In this document: positions 25,594 through 36,968 of the stretch, piece after piece
Layout: each line of letters opens with the position of its first letter
How positions within the stretch are numbered: position 1 is the stretch's first letter
DNA from: Chromatiales bacterium
GTDB lineage: Bacteria > Pseudomonadota > Gammaproteobacteria > Steroidobacterales > GCA-2729495
Direction: 5' to 3'
Assembly: GCA_020351875.1 (NCBI GenBank)
Contig: CP070671.1
Coordinates: 577,203 to 641,202 of the forward strand
DNA: 64,000 bases
Position numbers and translations under genes: made by a program
Notes under the pieces: model-generated
Seen by the model: the letters and a program-made list of their open reading frames with translations, nothing else
Told to the model about the DNA's origin: nothing
The model's database searches: none

Positions 25594-27990
25594 TCAGGGC
25601 GTGCGGAACAGCAGTCTCACGCCGAGGGTCTGGGGCTGCGGCAGATAGGCGTAGTACGCCACCGGGAAGGCGAAACCGCTGCCGAAGACGAACCCCTCCT
25701 GCTGGTCGATGAATTCCTGCGCGTAACGAATCGTGTCGTCATCGAACAGGTTCTCTGCATAACCGATCAGCGTCCACGTGTCGTTGCCGATGCCGAGCTG
25801 CAGGTTGGCCAGCCAGTAGCTGTCCAATGTGACCAGGTTGGCGATGTCCGCGTTGCGTTCGCCCTGGTAGTTGCCCGTCACCTGGGCAAACCAGTTCAGA
25901 TCACGGCCAAAAGGGGCCTGCCGGTCGTAGCGCGCGAGAAAGGCGAAGGCGTGATCCGGGATCCCGACAATGTCGTTACCGGAAAAATCCCCTTCCGGAT
26001 TCCCGGCCTTCACCTGGTTGCTGGTCGATGGATCGCCGGGGATCTCCGACAGGTTGAAGTCGTCGTATTCGCCGTCGACGTAGCTATAGCTGGCCGACAG
26101 CGTCAGGTATTCCATCGGTTGCCAGAGCACTTCTGCCTCGATGCCCCAGATGTCCACCTCGGCGGCATTGACCGAACCGGACCGCGGGATAAAGGTGCCG
26201 GGCGCGGGTGCGAACTGCACGAGCACCTGCTGGTCTTCGTAGTCGTTGTAATAGACCGCGCCGTTCAGGATCAGCCGGTCGTCAAACCAGCTCGTCTTCG
26301 CGCCGACCTCGTATGCCCACAGGTCTTCCTTGTCCACCTGGTTGAGATCCGGGTCGGTCAGGTCCGTCACGTTATAGGTCGGCGGTTTGATGCCCTTGGA
26401 CGCTGACGCATAGACGAGTGCGGATTCGCCCAGTGAATAGTCCAGCGTGAAGCGCGGCACCAGGTTCGTATCGTCCACGTCGTCGTCGGGCGGCGGGCCG
26501 GGATAGCCCGGCGGCAGCAGGAAGGTCGGTGTCAGCGTGTTGGCCAGGCTGGCCGCGGTGTCGGCTTCTACCTCCACCTCGTCGTAGATCCAGCGAGCCT
26601 CGGCAGTGAAATTCAGCTGGTCGGTGATCGCAATGCCCAGCAGACCGAAAGCCGAGTAGCTCGTCGTGTCGCGCTCAATGGTCTTGCCGAATTCGCTGGT
26701 ATCGGCGAAGGTGCACGGCACGCCGCTGCCACACGCCGCACTATCGGGGTCGCGAAACCACAGCCGGCTGTTATTGAGATCCGAGGCTTCTTCATAGAAG
26801 CCCTGCACACCCACGAGCCAGTTGAAGCGTCCCGGTACCGTGGGCCGGAACAGCAATTCCTGCTGCCACTGTTCGTATTCGAACTCGTAGTTGGCATCGG
26901 TGTTGTTACCGGCCGATGGCGGCGTAAAACCGAATTGCTGGGTGGTGTCCAGTTTCAGGTCCTGGTCGCTGTCGAGGTAACCGGTGCGAGACTCCAGGGT
27001 GAAGGCACCAACTTCCCAGTTGACGATCAGGTTGGCCCGCCAGGTTTCGACGTCCGTGCCGGGATAGTCGCTCGTCCCCACGCGCGGATCCGGCGACGCA
27101 TTGATGTCGCGTTCCTTGGCCGAGATCTTGCCCACCACCGCAGCCAGTGAAGTACCGGCGACCGGACCGAGAATCGTGTTGGCTTTCACCGCCGCGATTG
27201 CCGGCGGGTCGAATTCGTCGTCCGTGTAGCTGACGTTCAGGTACGCGTCGAAGGTGTCGACCGGCGTCCAGAGCAGGCCGAGGCTCGCCCCGTCGCTGTC
27301 GCCGCCGCCGACTGCGTCTCCCGTGTTCGGATTATCGTAGTAACCATCCAGCGTGTACGCAGAACCCGCCAGCCGGAAGGCCAGCTTGTCCTCGATGATC
27401 GGGCCGGAGACGCCGGCACGGAACTCCTGGCGGCCGTCTTCAGGAGCGATGTCGAGGCTGCCGTTCGCGCTCCAGTCCATGGTCGGCCGGCGGGTGACGT
27501 AATTGATGGCGCCGGCGAAGGCGGCGCGTCCGTAAAGCGCTACCTGCGGCCCCTTGGCGACTTCCACGCGCTCGATGTCCAGCAGGCGCTGATTCAGCAG
27601 CGCGGAGCCACCGGCACTTTCCAGTTGTTCGCTGCCGGCGTCGATACCATCCACCAGGATTGCCGCGCTGGGTCGCCCGGCCCGGTTGAACAAACCGCGA
27701 ATGGAAACCCGCGTGTCATTCGGCCAGAAACCCTGGTCGAACTGCAGGCTGGGCGTCAGGTCCGCGATATTCGTCAGGTCACGAACGGCCTCGATCTCGA
27801 TCCGCTGTTCGCTGATCACGGACACGGCGACCGGGATTTCCTGCAAATTCTCGTCCAGTCGCCGGGCGGTGACGATGATGTCTTCCAGCGGTGCCTGGGC
27901 GGGCACCGTCAGAGGCGCGAGGATGGTGAACAGGCCGATAAGTCGGAAGTGGCGCCGAACAGCGGCGCAGCGAGGCAAGGCTGCCGGCAT
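25594..27990 (-). CDS. TonB-dependent outer-membrane receptor, paralogue of the one at 15696
   Basis: A 798-residue receptor. The signal peptide ends TVPAQA and is followed by the TonB box LEDIIVTARR. The plug contains RGLFNRAGRPSAAILVDGI and KGPQVALYGRAAFAGAINYVTRR. These share long identical blocks with the first receptor, including the rare GRAAFAGAI where most receptors have a G-x-N-x-x-GGAI-type sequence. The barrel ends TLGVRLLFRTP. GGGG lies 6 nt before ATG 27990. It is divergent from an exported SDR gene and isolated from transport partners. Substrate unknown. Confidence 0.93.
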   Translation of the reverse strand: MPAALPRCAAVRRHFRLIGLFTILAPLTVPAQAPLEDIIVTARRLDENLQEIPVAVSVISEQRIEIEAVRDLTNIADLTPSLQFDQGFWPNDTRVSIRGLFNRAGRPSAAILVDGIDAGSEQLESAGGSALLNQRLLDIERVEVAKGPQVALYGRAAFAGAINYVTRRPTMDWSANGSLDIAPEDGRQEFRAGVSGPIIEDKLAFRLAGSAYTLDGYYDNPNTGDAVGGGDSDGASLGLLWTPVDTFDAYLNVSYTDDEFDPPAIAAVKANTILGPVAGTSLAAVVGKISAKERDINASPDPRVGTSDYPGTDVETWRANLIVNWEVGAFTLESRTGYLDSDQDLKLDTTQQFGFTPPSAGNNTDANYEFEYEQWQQELLFRPTVPGRFNWLVGVQGFYEEASDLNNSRLWFRDPDSAACGSGVPCTFADTSEFGKTIERDTTSYSAFGLLGIAITDQLNFTAEARWIYDEVEVEADTAASLANTLTPTFLLPPGYPGPPPDDDVDDTNLVPRFTLDYSLGESALVYASASKGIKPPTYNVTDLTDPDLNQVDKEDLWAYEVGAKTSWFDDRLILNGAVYYNDYEDQQVLVQFAPAPGTFIPRSGSVNAAEVDIWGIEAEVLWQPMEYLTLSASYSYVDGEYDDFNLSEIPGDPSTSNQVKAGNPEGDFSGNDIVGIPDHAFAFLARYDRQAPFGRDLNWFAQVTGNYQGERNADIANLVTLDSYWLANLQLGIGNDTWTLIGYAENLFDDDTIRYAQEFIDQQEGFVFGSGFAFPVAYYAYLPQPQTLGVRLLFRTP

Positions 27991-28086
27991 GTGTAACCCC
28001 CAATCCGGGCATTCCCCCGAAGCCCGATCACGTTTATTGTAACGCTCGTTTCGCGTCAGCCAATAGTGGCAGGCAGGGGAGGGGGA

Positions 28087-28950
28087 ATGCCGTCATTGCA
28101 GAGTGTGGCCGGCTGGGTACTGCTGGCGGTGGCGCTGTTCGGTCAGGAGAATGTCGAAGCCATGGACGATACGAGTGCAGCGAGTCCCACGGTCCTGATC
28201 ACCGGGTCCAACCGGGGTATCGGCCTGGAGTTTGCGCGCCAGTACGCGCAGTCTGGCTGGCGGGTGATTGCCACCTGTCGCAGGCCTTCGACGGCAACAG
28301 ATCTCCAGGCCATCGCCGACGAGTATCCCACCGTGGTTATCGAAACATTGGATATCGCCAACCCAGTCAGCGTAGGGGCTCTTGCAGACAAATACGAAGG
28401 TCAACCCATAGACGTGCTGCTGAATAACGCGGCGCTGCTCGGCGATCCTCGCCCCCAGGTGTTTCCCGATATCGACTTCGATCTCTTCGAACGTATCCTG
28501 ATGACGAATACGGTCGGCACGATCCGCGTGGTCACGGCCTTCCGGGACCACGTCAGGGCCAGCGAGCAGAAGAAGATCGTGGTGCTCGGCAGCGCGGCAG
28601 GTTCCATCAGCCAGGTCAGCGCGGCGCCGAACAGCTACCTGCCATACCGCGCCAGCAAGGCCGGTCTGCACCTGATCGCGCGGAACCTGTCGCTGCACCT
28701 GGCGGCGGACGGCATTGCGGTGGGACTGATCAACCCCGGGCTCGTCGACACGCGCGGCATCCTTGATCTCAAGCCCGGTGACCCGGTGCCGGAACAGTTC
28801 AAGCCCGTGATGCCGCTGATCGAGCAGGGCGTCATCAAGCTGCAGACTACCGAAGAGGCCGTGGCGGACATTCGCGTGCGCATCGACGAATTGTCGACGG
28901 AGGATCCGGGACGGTTCATGAACTATGACGGACGCGAGATGCCCTGGTAG
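28087..28950 (+). CDS. Short-chain dehydrogenase with N-terminal signal peptide
   Basis: A 287-residue SDR oxidoreductase. The cofactor motif TGSNRGIG, the NNA block LLNNAALLG, the catalytic Ser in LGSAAG and the Tyr-x-x-x-Lys in YRASK are all intact. Before the fold comes a hydrophobic leader, VAGWVLLAVALFGQENVEA, consistent with a Sec signal peptide or membrane anchor. SDRs are normally cytosolic. ATG 28087 is supported by GGAGGGG 5 nt upstream; an in-frame GTG lies at 28066, and ATG 28162 would skip the leader but has a poorer ribosome site. If the internal start is used the protein is an ordinary cytosolic SDR. Confidence 0.85.
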   Translation: MPSLQSVAGWVLLAVALFGQENVEAMDDTSAASPTVLITGSNRGIGLEFARQYAQSGWRVIATCRRPSTATDLQAIADEYPTVVIETLDIANPVSVGALADKYEGQPIDVLLNNAALLGDPRPQVFPDIDFDLFERILMTNTVGTIRVVTAFRDHVRASEQKKIVVLGSAAGSISQVSAAPNSYLPYRASKAGLHLIARNLSLHLAADGIAVGLINPGLVDTRGILDLKPGDPVPEQFKPVMPLIEQGVIKLQTTEEAVADIRVRIDELSTEDPGRFMNYDGREMPW

Positions 28951-29015
28951 GCGCGCACCGTGACGGGGCCCCCGGGTCGGCCCGCTCATCGGCACACGGC
29001 CGGGCCAAACTGGCC

Positions 29016-29630
29016 TCAGTCGATCGTGATACTGTGCTTTTTCGACCGCTTCAGTTTCGGCATCTTCAGTTCCAGCAGGCCGTCCTTGTAGGTGGCCTTG
29101 GTCCTGCGCCCGTCCACCGCGTCCGGCAGCGTGACCGTGCGTACGAACGCGCCCGCGCTGATTTCGCGCCGGTGGATATCGCCTTCGGTCTTCTCTTCTT
29201 CGTGGCGCGTCTTACCCTTGATGGTAAGGCTGCGGTCGCCGACGTTGATCTCCAGGTTTTCTTTGTCCACGCCCGGGATTTCGGCACGTGCGATGATGGC
29301 CGTGTCGCGGTCGATGATGTCCACTGACGGTGGCCGGCCTTCGAAGAAGCCAGTGAAATCCATCGTCGGCGGCCACTCCCAGTTGAGCGGATTCGGGAAC
29401 CGGCTTTTGCGGAAACGCTCGAGGAGGGATTCCAGTTCGGCGATCGGCGCCAGCAGTCGGGATTCCAGGGACACTTCCGGCGCCGCTGCACTCTTCACCG
29501 GCGCCTTGGCCTTGGCGGCGGGTTTCTTCGCGGCTGCGGCCTTCTTCGCCGGCTTCTTGGCGGCTGTCTTTCGGGTGGCCGTCTTCGAGGTCTTTTTGCG
29601 GGTCGTCTTTTTCTTACGGGTCGTCGCCAT
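29016..29630 (-). CDS. Small heat-shock protein (Hsp20) with histone-H1-like N-terminal tail
   Basis: A 204-residue protein with two parts. Residues 1-55 are a Lys/Ala/Thr/Arg-rich, low-complexity tail (TTRKKKTTRKKTSKTATRK, then AAKKPAKKAAAAKKP) of the kind found in bacterial histone H1-like proteins. From about residue 70 comes an alpha-crystallin domain: VDIIDRDTAIIARAEIPGVDKEN, then LTIKGKTRHEEEK and the closing FVRTVTLPDAVDGR...YKDGLLELKMPK. It lacks an IXI motif; the end is SITID. Start ATG 29630 has GAGGTGG 5 nt upstream. The combination suggests an sHSP targeted to nucleic acid, which is inference. Confidence 0.9.
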   Translation of the reverse strand: MATTRKKKTTRKKTSKTATRKTAAKKPAKKAAAAKKPAAKAKAPVKSAAAPEVSLESRLLAPIAELESLLERFRKSRFPNPLNWEWPPTMDFTGFFEGRPPSVDIIDRDTAIIARAEIPGVDKENLEINVGDRSLTIKGKTRHEEEKTEGDIHRREISAGAFVRTVTLPDAVDGRRTKATYKDGLLELKMPKLKRSKKHSITID

Positions 29631-29799
29631 AGAATCCACCTCGCTGAGCGTGCTGTATCGACCGGTAGAAACCACTTAAGGCTATTCTGCGGTCCACGCG
29701 GGCTGTATCCGTGAAATCACCTACTTCCAGGCTCAGGTCGCTGTTGACATGTCGGCGTGCAAGCTTGCGACAAAGGCCGAGCGCCGGACCGCGTGGCTC

Positions 29800-30204
29800 C
29801 TAGATTTCTTCAATCTCGAGTAGCGTGCCGCAGAAATCCTTCGGGTGCAGGAACAGCACGGGCTTGCCGTGGGCCCCGGTGCGCGGTTCGCCGTCGCCGA
29901 GCACCCGCGCGCCCTGCACCAGCAGGTGATCGCGCGCGGCCAGGATATCGGCCACTTCGTAACACAGGTGGTGCATGCCGCCGGCAGGGTTGCGTTGCAG
30001 GAACTTCGCGATCGGGGAGCCCTCACCCAGCGGATGCAACAGCTCGATCTTCGTGTTCGGCAGGTTCACGAAGACCGTGGTCACCCCGTGGTCCGGCAGG
30101 TCCTCGGGTGCCGACACGTCGGCGCCCAGCGTGTCGCGGTATATCGCGCTCGCTGCCGCCAGGTCCGGCACGACGATGGCGACATGGTTCAGTTTGCCTA
30201 TCAT
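29800..30204 (-). CDS. mce: Methylmalonyl-CoA epimerase
   Basis: A 134-residue vicinal-oxygen-chelate enzyme that interconverts (S)- and (R)-methylmalonyl-CoA. It begins LNHVAIVVPDL (first metal His), has KIELLHPLG and GMHHLCYEV (second His), and ends KDFCGTLLEIEE with the metal Glu, all typical of the family. Start ATG 30204 overlaps the MeaB stop (ATGA), so translation is coupled. It is the last gene of the minus-strand propionyl-CoA operon. The frame runs upstream inside meaB, but the homologous start is clear. Confidence 0.93.
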   Translation of the reverse strand: MIGKLNHVAIVVPDLAAASAIYRDTLGADVSAPEDLPDHGVTTVFVNLPNTKIELLHPLGEGSPIAKFLQRNPAGGMHHLCYEVADILAARDHLLVQGARVLGDGEPRTGAHGKPVLFLHPKDFCGTLLEIEEI

Positions 30205-31196
30205 TGCGCGTCTTTCTCTTTCCAGAATTCTTCCACCAGTGCATGCGCGGCCACGCGCGGTGAGCTGTGACCACTCGTTACCGCGGCTTCCAGCGCGGCG
30301 ACGCGCTGGCGCACGGCGGGGTCGCCCTTCAGCGTTTCCAGCAGTTGCTCCGCCGTTTCGTCCCACAGCCATGCCAGCGCCTGCGCAGAGCGCGCGCGCG
30401 CCAATTCCCCGTTGGCCGTCATCGTGGCGCGGAACTTTTCTATCGTCGTCCACACGTCTTCGATGCCACGATTCTCCAGCGCCGAGCAGGTGTTCACCGG
30501 CACCTCCCAGTCCGGGTGGCGCGGGTGCAGGAAGCCGAGCGCGTTGCGGTAGTCGGCGGCCGCACGGCCCGCGGCGGCTTCCAGGTCACCGTCCGCCTTG
30601 TTCACGACAATCAGGTCGGCGAGCTCGACGATACCGCGCTTGATGCCCTGCAGCTCGTCGCCGCCGCCCGGCAATAGCAGCAGCATGAACAGGTCCGTCA
30701 TTTCGGCGACCGCCGTTTCCGACTGGCCGACCCCGACCGTTTCCACCAGCACCACGCCGAAGCCCGCCGCTTCTGCCAGCAGCATGGTCTCCCGCGTGTG
30801 CCTGGCCACACCGCCCAGCGTGCGACCGGCGGGCGACGGGCGGATGAAGGCTGCTTCGCGGCGTGACAGAGTTTCCATGCGCGTCTTGTCGCCGAGTATC
30901 GAGCCGCCGGTCAGCGCGGACGACGGGTCGACGGCCAGCACCGCGAGGCGCTCGTCCCGGTCGATCAGGTAGTTGCCCAGGCTCTCGATAAAGGTGGATT
31001 TGCCGACGCCGGGCACACCGGAGATGCCGATGCGAATGCTGTTGCCGGCATGTGCCGCGACTTTTTCCAGCAGCCGGTCACCCGGTTTGCGATCTTCCGG
31101 CCGGGTGGATTCGACCAGCGTAATGGCCCGCGCCAGCGCCCGGCGGTCGCCCTGCAGCAGCGCATCGGCGAGTTGCTCCGGGTCGTGCCTGGCCAT
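30201..31196 (-). CDS. meaB: Methylmalonyl-CoA mutase-associated GTPase
   Basis: A 331-residue G3E-type GTPase that chaperones methylmalonyl-CoA mutase, gating adenosylcobalamin loading and protecting the holoenzyme. P-loop GVPGVGKST, switch regions VLAVDPSSALTGGSILGDKTRM and VETVGVGQSE, and the base-recognition NKAD are present. It lies 11 bp after pccA in the operon that also encodes the mutase, the expected context. Confidence 0.95.
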   Translation of the reverse strand: MARHDPEQLADALLQGDRRALARAITLVESTRPEDRKPGDRLLEKVAAHAGNSIRIGISGVPGVGKSTFIESLGNYLIDRDERLAVLAVDPSSALTGGSILGDKTRMETLSRREAAFIRPSPAGRTLGGVARHTRETMLLAEAAGFGVVLVETVGVGQSETAVAEMTDLFMLLLLPGGGDELQGIKRGIVELADLIVVNKADGDLEAAAGRAAADYRNALGFLHPRHPDWEVPVNTCSALENRGIEDVWTTIEKFRATMTANGELARARSAQALAWLWDETAEQLLETLKGDPAVRQRVAALEAAVTSGHSSPRVAAHALVEEFWKEKDAQ

Positions 31197-31207
31197 GCGC
31201 CGGTTCG

Positions 31208-33193
31208 CTACTCGAACTCGAGTATCGGCTGGTCGACGACCAGGCTCTGTCCTTGGTCGGCCAGGACCTTCGCGACCACCACGTCTTCGTCGGCGCGCAG
31301 GCTGTTTTCCATTTTCATGGCCTCGACTACCGCGAGTTCCTCGCCTGCCTTGACTTCATCGCCAGCCGCGACGGCCAGGCGCACCAGCAGGCCAGGCATC
31401 GGTGACAGCAGGAACCTGGACAAATCCGGCGGTTCCTTCTCTGGCATCAACGCGGCCAGTTCCGCCACTTTCGGCGACACGACCAGCGCTTCGACCTGGC
31501 TGCCTCGATGTGACAGCCGGTAGCGCAGCCCGACGCGGTCGAGCTGAAAACAGACCGGCTTGCCGTTCACCACCGCTTCGATCAGCGCCTGGCCTGGTTG
31601 CCAGCGGGTAATGATGCGATACACGTCGTCCTTGTCCGTGACTTCGAAGCCGCCGTCGACCGGCACCACGTTTACCGCGTGGGCGTCGCGGGCGATGATC
31701 ACCGCGAATTCCGGCGACACGGTTTTCTCGTGGCTCGGCAGCTGGCCCTCCAGTTTGGCCGCGCGGTCCATCAGCGTGCGGTGCACCATCGCTGCGATGG
31801 CCACCGGCAGACCCGGCTCGTCATGGGGCACGTCGGCAGCGTGGAAGCCCTCCGGGTACTCCTCGGCAATGAAGTTGGTCGACAGCCGGCCCTCGCGAAA
31901 ACGCGGATGTGCAAGCAGTGCGTTCAGGAAGCTGATGTTATGAGACACGCCACGAATCAGGTACGCGTCCAGCGCGTCGTTCATGTTGTCGATGGCCTGC
32001 TCGCGGTCGTCGCCGTAAGTGATGACCTTCGCGATCATCGGGTCGTAGTACATCGACACTTCGCTGCCTTCGCGAATGCCGGTGTCGATGCGCACCGTGT
32101 CGCTCTCGGCTGGGGGCTGGTAGTGAGACAGCCGGCCAATAGACGGCAAAAAATTGCGGAATGGGTCTTCCGCATACACGCGGGCTTCGACAGCCCAGCC
32201 CTTCAGGGTTACGTCCTCCTGTGCCAGCGGGAGTTTCTCGCCCGCAGCGACCCGGATCATCAGCTCGACCAGGTCCTGGCCGGTGATCAACTCGGTCACC
32301 GGGTGTTCCACCTGCAGGCGGGTATTCATCTCCAGGAAGTAGAAATTGCGGTCGGCATCGACGATGAATTCCACGGTGCCGGCGGAGCGGTAGTCCACCG
32401 CGCGCGCCAGCGCGACGGCCTGTTCGCCCATCGCCTTGCGCGTTTTCTTGTTCAGGAACGGGGAGGGCGCTTCCTCAATGACCTTCTGGTGGCGCCGCTG
32501 GATCGAGCACTCGCGCTCGCCGAGGTAAATCACGTTGCCATGGGTATCGGCCAGCACCTGGATCTCGATGTGTCGCGGTTCTTCGATGAACTTTTCGGCA
32601 AACACCCGCCCGTCGCCGAAGCTCGACACCGCTTCGTTCGTCGCGCGCTCGAAGCCGTCGCGGCATTCGTCATCGTTCCAGACCACCCGCATACCCTTGC
32701 CGCCGCCGCCGGCACTGGCCTTCAGCATCACCGGGTAGCCGATGTCCCGCGCAATCTTCACCGCGTGATCCGGCCCGTCGATGATGTCGGTATAGCCGGG
32801 CACCGTGCTGACACCGGCCTCCGCCGCGAGCTTCTTCGACGTGATCTTGTCACCCATGCTGGTGATGGCCTTCACACCGGGGCCGATGAAAGTGATGCCG
32901 GCAGCGTCCAGTGCTTCGGTGAATGCGGCATTCTCGGACAGGAAGCCGTAACCCGGGTGTACCGCCTGGGCGCCGGTGGCCTTGCACGCGTCAACGATGC
33001 GGTCGATGACCAGGTAGCTTTCCGCCGACGGGGCGGGGCCGATGTGCACCGCCTCGTCTGCCATGCGGACGTGCAGCGCGTCGCGGTCGGCGTCGGAATG
33101 AACGGCCACGGTCGCGATACCCATGCGGTGCGCCGTCTTCATCACGCGGCACGCGATCTCGCCACGGTTCGCAATCAGGATCTTGTGGAACAT
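31208..33193 (-). CDS. pccA: Propionyl/acyl-CoA carboxylase alpha subunit (biotin carboxylase plus BCCP)
   Basis: A 661-residue subunit. The biotin carboxylase domain (residues 1-450) has KILIANRGEIACR, the glycine-rich KASAGGGGKGMR and EMNTRLQVEHPVTE. A BT/linker domain follows, then a C-terminal biotin carboxyl carrier domain with the biotinylated Lys in EAMKMEN. It carboxylates biotin with bicarbonate and ATP, and PccB then transfers the carboxyl to propionyl-CoA to give (S)-methylmalonyl-CoA. Gene neighbours make propionyl-CoA the most likely substrate over acetyl- or methylcrotonyl-CoA. Confidence 0.93.
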   Translation of the reverse strand: MFHKILIANRGEIACRVMKTAHRMGIATVAVHSDADRDALHVRMADEAVHIGPAPSAESYLVIDRIVDACKATGAQAVHPGYGFLSENAAFTEALDAAGITFIGPGVKAITSMGDKITSKKLAAEAGVSTVPGYTDIIDGPDHAVKIARDIGYPVMLKASAGGGGKGMRVVWNDDECRDGFERATNEAVSSFGDGRVFAEKFIEEPRHIEIQVLADTHGNVIYLGERECSIQRRHQKVIEEAPSPFLNKKTRKAMGEQAVALARAVDYRSAGTVEFIVDADRNFYFLEMNTRLQVEHPVTELITGQDLVELMIRVAAGEKLPLAQEDVTLKGWAVEARVYAEDPFRNFLPSIGRLSHYQPPAESDTVRIDTGIREGSEVSMYYDPMIAKVITYGDDREQAIDNMNDALDAYLIRGVSHNISFLNALLAHPRFREGRLSTNFIAEEYPEGFHAADVPHDEPGLPVAIAAMVHRTLMDRAAKLEGQLPSHEKTVSPEFAVIIARDAHAVNVVPVDGGFEVTDKDDVYRIITRWQPGQALIEAVVNGKPVCFQLDRVGLRYRLSHRGSQVEALVVSPKVAELAALMPEKEPPDLSRFLLSPMPGLLVRLAVAAGDEVKAGEELAVVEAMKMENSLRADEDVVVAKVLADQGQSLVVDQPILEFE

Positions 33194-33206
33194 GCTCGGC
33201 GCCTTT

Positions 33207-34739
<1,533 letters not shown>

Positions 34740-34808
34740 GGATGGCTCCGTCGTTATTGTGACTCGTGTTCGGCGGGCGCCCGACCCGCCCAGCCTGCCG
34801 GGCCGGCG

Positions 34809-36962
34809 TCAGGCGGCCATGCGCCGCTGCCGCACCAGCCCCAGTACTTCGTGGGCCGCGGCCGGGATGTTCGTGCCCGGACCGAAGATGGCGGACACAC
34901 CGGCCGCCTTCAGCTCGTCGTAGTCTTTCGGCGGAATCACGCCGCCGCAAACCACGACGATGTCACCGGCGCCCTGTGCTTTCAGCGCATCGATCAGTTG
35001 CGGTACCAGCGTCTTGTGCCCGGCAGCCTGGGACGAGACTCCCACCACGTGCACGTCGTTTTCGGTGGCGTGGCGTGCGCCTTCTTCCGGCGTCTGGAAC
35101 AGCGGGCCAATGTCCACGTCGAAACCGAGGTCGGCAAACGCCGTGGCGATGACCTTGGCGCCGCGGTCGTGCCCGTCTTGCCCGAGCTTCACCACCAGCA
35201 TGCGCGGCCGCCGGCCTTCTTCCTTCGCAAAGGCTTCCACGTCGCGCTGGATGCGCGCGAACTCTTCGTCGCCCTCGTAGGCCGACCCGTAAACACCACT
35301 GATGGACTGGATCACGGCACGATGCCTCCCGAAACTGTCTTCCATCGCATCTGAAATTTCACCGACACTGGCCCGTGCACGCGCTGCGGCCACCGCCAGT
35401 TCCAGCAGGTTGCCGTCGCCGCTTTCCGCAGCGGCCGTCAGCGCGTCGAGGGCCTGCCGGAAGTCTTGTTCGTCGCGACCGGCGCGGACTGCGTGCAGGC
35501 GCTGCACCTGCGCTTCCCGCACCGCGGTGTTGTCGATGTCCAGGACGTCGATTTCCGGCTCGTCCTCGCGCTGGTACTTGTTGACACCGACGATGACTTC
35601 CTCGCCGCGATCGATGCGGGCCTGGCGCAGCGCCGCCGCCTGTTCGATACGCAGCTTCGGCATACCGGACTCCACCGCCTTGGTCATGCCGCCCAGCTGT
35701 TCGACTTCGTCGATCAGCTTGCGCGCCTCGGCGGCGAGCGACGCGGTCAGGCTCTCGACGTAGTAGGAGCCGGCCAGTGGGTCCACGACCTTGGTGATAC
35801 CGGTTTCTTCCTGCAGCACCAGCTGGGTGTTGCGCGCAATGTGCGCGGAGAAGGGCGTCGGCAGCGCGAGTGCTTCGTCAAAGGAGTTGGTGTGCAGTGA
35901 CTGCGTGCCGCCAAGCGCCGCGGCCAGCGCTTCGACCGTGGTGCGAATCACGTTGTTATAAGGGTCCTGGCTGGTCAGGCTCACACCCGACGTCTGGCAG
36001 TGGGTGCGCAGCATCAGCGAGCGCGGGTCGTCCGATGCAAATAGTTCCTGCATCAGCTGCGCCCACAGCAGGCGCGCCGCGCGCAGCTTGGCCGCCTCCA
36101 TGAAGAAGTTCATACCAATGCCGAAGAAAAACGACAGTCGCGGTGCGAACCGGTCCACTTGCAGGCCACTCGCAAGCGCCGCACGCACGTATTCGATGCC
36201 ATCAGCAATGGTGAAGCCCAGTTCCTGGACGCACGTCGCACCGGCTTCCTGCATGTGATAACCGGAAATGGAAATCGAGTTGAAGCGCGGCATGTGGTTC
36301 GCCGTGTAACCGATGATGTCTGCAACGATCCGCATGGAGGGTTCCGGCGGATAGATGTAGGTGTTGCGGACCATGAACTCTTTCAGGATGTCATTCTGCA
36401 GGGTCCCGGTAAGCTGCTCAGGTTTCACGCCCTGTTCTTCGGCCGCGATGATATACATCGCCATGATCGGGATCACCGCGCCGTTCATCGTCATGGACAC
36501 GGACATCTTGTCGAGCGGGATGCCGTCGAATAGCGTCTTCATGTCTTCGACGGTGTCGATGGCTACGCCAGCCTTGCCGACATCGCCCACCACGCGCGGG
36601 TGGTCGGAGTCGTAACCACGATGCGTGGCCAGGTCGAAGGCCACGGACAGGCCGGTCTGGCCCGCCGCCAGGTTCTTGCGGTAGAAGGCGTTGGACTCTT
36701 CGGCGGTGGAAAAACCGGCGTACTGGCGCACGGTCCAGGGTCGGCCCGCGTACATCGTGGCTTTGGGGCCCCGGGTGAACGGTGGAAAACCCGGCAGGGT
36801 GTCGAGGTGCTCGATGGCTGCCAGATCCTCTGCTGTGTACAGCGGCTTGACCGGGATGCCTTCCGGGGTCATCCAGACCAGGTCTTCAGGGTCGCGGCCT
36901 CGGCCTTCCTTCCGGGCCAGTTCCTGCCACTGCGCCGTCGAGGGCTTGTTCTTGTTTGCCAT
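34809..36962 (-). CDS. scpA: Methylmalonyl-CoA mutase, single-chain
   Basis: A 717-residue adenosylcobalamin enzyme converting (R)-methylmalonyl-CoA to succinyl-CoA. The catalytic TIM barrel carries [19 protein letters not shown] and the long [15 protein letters not shown]. The C-terminal B12-binding Rossmann domain has the cobalt-ligand motif [16 protein letters not shown] near residue 600. A single chain of this length is the homodimeric (ScpA/MutB-like) form, and no small subunit gene is present. The start is ATG 36962, 6 bp after the CoA-lyase stop. Confidence 0.96.
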   Translation of the reverse strand: MANKNKPSTAQWQELARKEGRGRDPEDLVWMTPEGIPVKPLYTAEDLAAIEHLDTLPGFPPFTRGPKATMYAGRPWTVRQYAGFSTAEESNAFYRKNLAAGQTGLSVAFDLATHRGYDSDHPRVVGDVGKAGVAIDTVEDMKTLFDGIPLDKMSVSMTMNGAVIPIMAMYIIAAEEQGVKPEQLTGTLQNDILKEFMVRNTYIYPPEPSMRIVADIIGYTANHMPRFNSISISGYHMQEAGATCVQELGFTIADGIEYVRAALASGLQVDRFAPRLSFFFGIGMNFFMEAAKLRAARLLWAQLMQELFASDDPRSLMLRTHCQTSGVSLTSQDPYNNVIRTTVEALAAALGGTQSLHTNSFDEALALPTPFSAHIARNTQLVLQEETGITKVVDPLAGSYYVESLTASLAAEARKLIDEVEQLGGMTKAVESGMPKLRIEQAAALRQARIDRGEEVIVGVNKYQREDEPEIDVLDIDNTAVREAQVQRLHAVRAGRDEQDFRQALDALTAAAESGDGNLLELAVAAARARASVGEISDAMEDSFGRHRAVIQSISGVYGSAYEGDEEFARIQRDVEAFAKEEGRRPRMLVVKLGQDGHDRGAKVIATAFADLGFDVDIGPLFQTPEEGARHATENDVHVVGVSSQAAGHKTLVPQLIDALKAQGAGDIVVVCGGVIPPKDYDELKAAGVSAIFGPGTNIPAAAHEVLGLVRQRRMAA

Positions 36963-36968
36963 CCGGTC

